From Streptomyces odontomachi (lineage in GTDB: Bacteria; Actinomycetota; Actinomycetes; Streptomycetales; Streptomycetaceae): 64,000 bases of DNA. A program made the translations under genes and the position numbers. Shown piece after piece: positions 61,363 to 64,000 of the stretch; positions within the stretch are counted from its first letter, which is position 1, and each line of letters begins with the position of its first letter. The notes under the pieces were generated by a model. The model had not been told where the DNA came from. It saw nothing but the letters and a program-made list of their open reading frames with translations, and searched no databases. The DNA is taken from NCBI RefSeq assembly GCF_024435355.1, contig NZ_JAMJWG010000006.1, positions 1 through 64,000 on the forward strand, given 5' to 3'.

Positions 61363-64000
61363 TCAGTGCAGGCCCCGTCCGGTCTCCAGGACCTCGCGGG
61401 CGCGGGCCACCAGCCCCTCGGCACCGCAGGCCCGGGCCAGCGTCAGGCCGCGGCCCAGTTCCGCCGTGGAACGCGCCGCGATGCCGTACTCGACGCGGGC
61501 CAGGGCGTGTTCGTAGGCGCAGGGCGACGCCTCCAGATAGGCCACGGCGCGCGCGTACCGGGTGACCCGGCGCTGGCCGGTCTCCAGGGCGGCTGCGCAG
61601 CGCAGTGCCTCGCCGATCGCGGTGTCGGTGCCGAACCGTTCGGCCTGCACCCGGGCGGTCGCGGCCAGCTCGGCGGCTCGGCCGGGGTCCTCGGGGGCCA
61701 CCGCGCGAGCCAGGTCGGCGGCCCACGGCGCCATCACCGTGTTGTGCTGGCCGCGGGCGACCGCCACCTGCTCGGCCGCTTCCAGTGCGGCCACACCGTC
61801 CTTGGTGCGGCCGGCGGCGATCAGCAGCCGGCCGCGTACGGAGGGCGCGTCGGGCAGCACCACGGTGGATGGGTACGGCGGCGTGAACCCGTAGCGCTCC
61901 GCGATCTCCTCGGCTGCTCCGGTCCTGCCGCGGGCAAGCAGCGTGTCGATGAGCATGCACGCCGCGTCCCAGTGCATCGGCAGGCCGGTGCCGACCCGGT
62001 CGGCCAGTCGCAGCGCCTCCCGCAGGAACGCCTCGGCGTCCGGCAGCCGGCCGCGCCTGCGGTGCACGAAGCCGACGAAGGCGTGCGCGAGGGCGAGGTG
62101 GCCACCGCTCCAGCCCGCGCTCTCGTAGGCGCGCAGGGCCTCGGTGAACAGGCTCTCGGCGCGGTCGAGCCGGTCGGCGAAGAGATACGAGCTGCCGAGC
62201 ATGGTGAGCAGCTCGAAGCCCCATTCGGTGTCGGTCCAGCCGAGGCCGGGTGCCAGACGGCCGTTGACCAGCGCGCGGTCGCAGAGTTCGACGACCTCTT
62301 CGGCGTTCTCGCCGCGTTTCGTCGCGTCGAAGGCGCGCAGGATCAGCAGCGCACGCTCGGCGTTGTCGCGGCCGGTGAGCGGTCCGGCGAGCGCGGCGAG
62401 CCGCTCGGAGCGATGGTCGGCACCGTCCTCGACACCGGCGTGGATGCTCTCCCACATGTAGTGCACGGCCTGCAACCGCAGGCGCGCCGGGCCGGGTGGC
62501 AACCGGGCCGCCTCGGCGTCGACGGCGGCGACCGCCTCCTCCAGCTGGCCGTTGTGGACCAGTGCCTGGGACAGCCGGCACACCGCGTCCACCCGCAGAT
62601 CGCCGTCGAGCCCCGGACTCGTGAGCGCGTCCTGGAGGTGGCCGATGGTGGTGGCGGGCGAGGTGAGCAGGGTGGCGCAGCCCAACTCGTAGCGCACCTG
62701 GGCGTGCGCACCGGGCCGCGGCGGTTCGCTCAGGGCGCGCTCCAGGCAGCGGCGTGCCGCGTCGGGGGCGCCCACCGCGAGGTGTTCCCGTGCGGCCTCG
62801 CGCAGTTGCTCGACGAGTTCGGGGTCGTCGTCGGGGTGCACCTCCAGCAGGTGCCCGGAGGCCGCGGCGGCGCCCCGGCCGGTTTCGGTGAGGGCCCAGG
62901 CCGCCTGGCCGTGCAGCGCGGTGCGCAGCGCCGGCGGGATGGAGCGGTAGACGGCGCTGGCGATCAGAGGGTGGACGAACTCGAGCTCGTCGGGGCCCAG
63001 CCGGGAGCCGGACGTGTCCGGGCCCGGTCTCAGGATGCGGGCCGTGCACAGCCGTTCGGCGCAGCGTCTGGCCTCTTCGGCGCCCATGCCGGCCAGGGTC
63101 GCGGCGAGGTCCAGGGAGATCTCGGTGCCGAGCACGGCGGCGGCCCGGGCGAAGCGGGTGACATCGGTGCCGAGCCCTTCGAGCCGGGCGACGAGGCCGC
63201 GGCCACGGGAGGTGCGTCCCAACGCCCGCAGCTCGTTCGCCGCCGCCTCCACCGGCTCCAGCTCGCAGTCCTGCACCTTGGCGAGGAGTTCCACCGCCTC
63301 GTACGGGTTGCCGCCGGTGACGGCCCACACCTCACGGCAGAACGGGGCGTCGGCGTGCTCGCCCAGGCTGGCACGGGTCAGCTCGGCGGTCGCCTCGGGG
63401 GTGAGGGCGCGCAGGGTGGCGGTGGGGCGGGCGGCGGCTCCGACACGCTCGAGGAGGGTGGTGCCGCGGGCGGTGGCCTCGCCGGGGCGGTGCGCGACGG
63501 CCACGAGAACCGGCAGGGCGTCCAGGCGTTCGGCGAACGCGGCGAGCCACTGGAGGGACTCCAGGTCGGCCCAGTGCGCGTCGTCGATGAGCAGTACCAG
63601 CGGCCAGGTCAGCGTGGCGAGCCGGCCGACCGCGACGACCAGGCCCTCGCAGACGGCCTGCGGGTCGGGCTGCCGCTCGCCCGGCTCGGCGATGCCCAGC
63701 GCGGGCCCGGCGATCTCGAACCAGTCGCCGAAGCACTCGCGCGCCTCGAACGTGTCGAGTGCCAGCAGGGCGGGGGTCAGCAACTGCCGTACGACGTGGA
63801 AGGGTACGGAGGTGACGGTCTCGCCGCCGCGCGCGCTCCACACCGTGCACCGGCCTTCGGCCGTCCGGCGCACCGCGGACAGCAGCGCGGTCTTGCCGAT
63901 GCCGGCCTCACCGCGGTAGACGAGCAGGCTGCCGGGGCCGTGGCGGTCCGCGCGGAGCCGGTCGACGGCGTCGGTGGCCTCGGCCAGTTCGACATCGCGC
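61363..64000 (-). CDS. Large AAA-ATPase/TPR signalling protein (LuxR/MalT-like, no C-terminal HTH seen); start beyond window
   Basis: At least 878 aa; the frame is open to the right edge. The Walker A GEAGIGKTALL lies at about 63890 and Walker B VLLIDDAHWADLESLQWL near 63570. About 500 residues of TPR-like helices follow. Streptomyces proteins of this design usually end in a LuxR HTH, but this one stops after REVLETGRGLH without one, and no HTH appears in another frame downstream. It may work as an ATP-dependent scaffold, or the HTH has been lost. Confidence 0.82.
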   Translation of the reverse strand, partial: RDVELAEATDAVDRLRADRHGPGSLLVYRGEAGIGKTALLSAVRRTAEGRCTVWSARGGETVTSVPFHVVRQLLTPALLALDTFEARECFGDWFEIAGPALGIAEPGERQPDPQAVCEGLVVAVGRLATLTWPLVLLIDDAHWADLESLQWLAAFAERLDALPVLVAVAHRPGEATARGTTLLERVGAAARPTATLRALTPEATAELTRASLGEHADAPFCREVWAVTGGNPYEAVELLAKVQDCELEPVEAAANELRALGRTSRGRGLVARLEGLGTDVTRFARAAAVLGTEISLDLAATLAGMGAEEARRCAERLCTARILRPGPDTSGSRLGPDELEFVHPLIASAVYRSIPPALRTALHGQAAWALTETGRGAAAASGHLLEVHPDDDPELVEQLREAAREHLAVGAPDAARRCLERALSEPPRPGAHAQVRYELGCATLLTSPATTIGHLQDALTSPGLDGDLRVDAVCRLSQALVHNGQLEEAVAAVDAEAARLPPGPARLRLQAVHYMWESIHAGVEDGADHRSERLAALAGPLTGRDNAERALLILRAFDATKRGENAEEVVELCDRALVNGRLAPGLGWTDTEWGFELLTMLGSSYLFADRLDRAESLFTEALRAYESAGWSGGHLALAHAFVGFVHRRRGRLPDAEAFLREALRLADRVGTGLPMHWDAACMLIDTLLARGRTGAAEEIAERYGFTPPYPSTVVLPDAPSVRGRLLIAAGRTKDGVAALEAAEQVAVARGQHNTVMAPWAADLARAVAPEDPGRAAELAATARVQAERFGTDTAIGEALRCAAALETGQRRVTRYARAVAYLEASPCAYEHALARVEYGIAARSTAELGRGLTLARACGAEGLVARAREVLETGRGLH

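Overview
The window is high-GC actinobacterial chromosome, almost certainly Streptomyces. The evidence is very high G/C at third codon positions, many GTG starts with GGAGG-type Shine-Dalgarno (SD) sites, WhiB-like and SsgA-like developmental genes, a mycothiol-type DinB enzyme, a small two-domain laccase and a hopanoid locus. From memory (no search run), gene order closely follows the S. coelicolor SCO6697-SCO6767 segment in reverse. I saw no rRNA, tRNA, CRISPR array, intact insertion sequence or prophage.

Layout. (1) 1-8766, minus strand: hopanoid operon hpnC-hpnD-hpnE-polyprenyl diphosphate synthase-shc-hpnG-hpnH-ispG (ispG cut by the window edge). It makes farnesyl-PP and squalene, cyclises it to hopene and adds the adenosyl-derived side chain; idi at 19425-20018 supplies the same C5 pool. 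(2) 9305-16616, minus, with divergent galE at 16916: a tightly overlapping seven-gene operon. It encodes a CDP-alcohol phosphotransferase fusion, a cytidylyltransferase-like enzyme, a glycerol-1-phosphate dehydrogenase-like enzyme, a second CDP-alcohol phosphotransferase with a degenerate motif, a family-2 glycosyltransferase, and an ABC-2 permease with a TagH-like ATPase. I read it as a pathway that makes and exports an uncharacterised polyol-phosphate or phosphoglycan surface polymer. (3) 18182-28670: cation-efflux protein, Idi, RsbW-like ATPase, enoyl-CoA hydratase, Tex, an ABC-F protein, a secreted M1 peptidase and a DUF2236 protein. (4) 28947-36644: amino-acid permease, MerR regulator and a fatty acyl-CoA block (FadB-like, thiolase, CaiB-like). 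(5) 36795-44545: YjbR/MmcQ, endonuclease V, SsgD-like, a second ABC-F with a long leader, a DinB-type protein, a WhiB-like protein, a VOC protein and a LacI regulator with two matching operator-like palindromes.

(6) 44838-50934: a Tat-exported small laccase, divergent from a pair of overlapping secreted genes. The first fuses ThuA to a sugar/sorbosone dehydrogenase. The second joins a cupredoxin, three Ig-like repeats and a DUF1080/3-keto-glycoside hydrolase-like domain. Together they suggest an extracellular sugar-oxidation system with a copper electron relay. (7) 51302-53681: divergent NHEJ-type polymerase (LigD PolDom) and ATP-dependent ligase. (8) 53713-60394: protocatechuate (beta-ketoadipate) catabolism under divergent MarR-type PcaV: pcaI, J, H, G, B, L; pcaF is not in the operon. 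(9) 60522-64000: a short-chain dehydrogenase and a large AAA-ATPase/TPR regulator running off the edge.

A family of GC-rich palindromes (cores CCTCCCACGCC and GGCAGTGGGGG) recurs in the window. Some copies lie in leaders, but two lie inside reading frames: the N-terminus of the cation-efflux protein and, as an 11-codon tandem repeat, the N-terminus of the MerR regulator.
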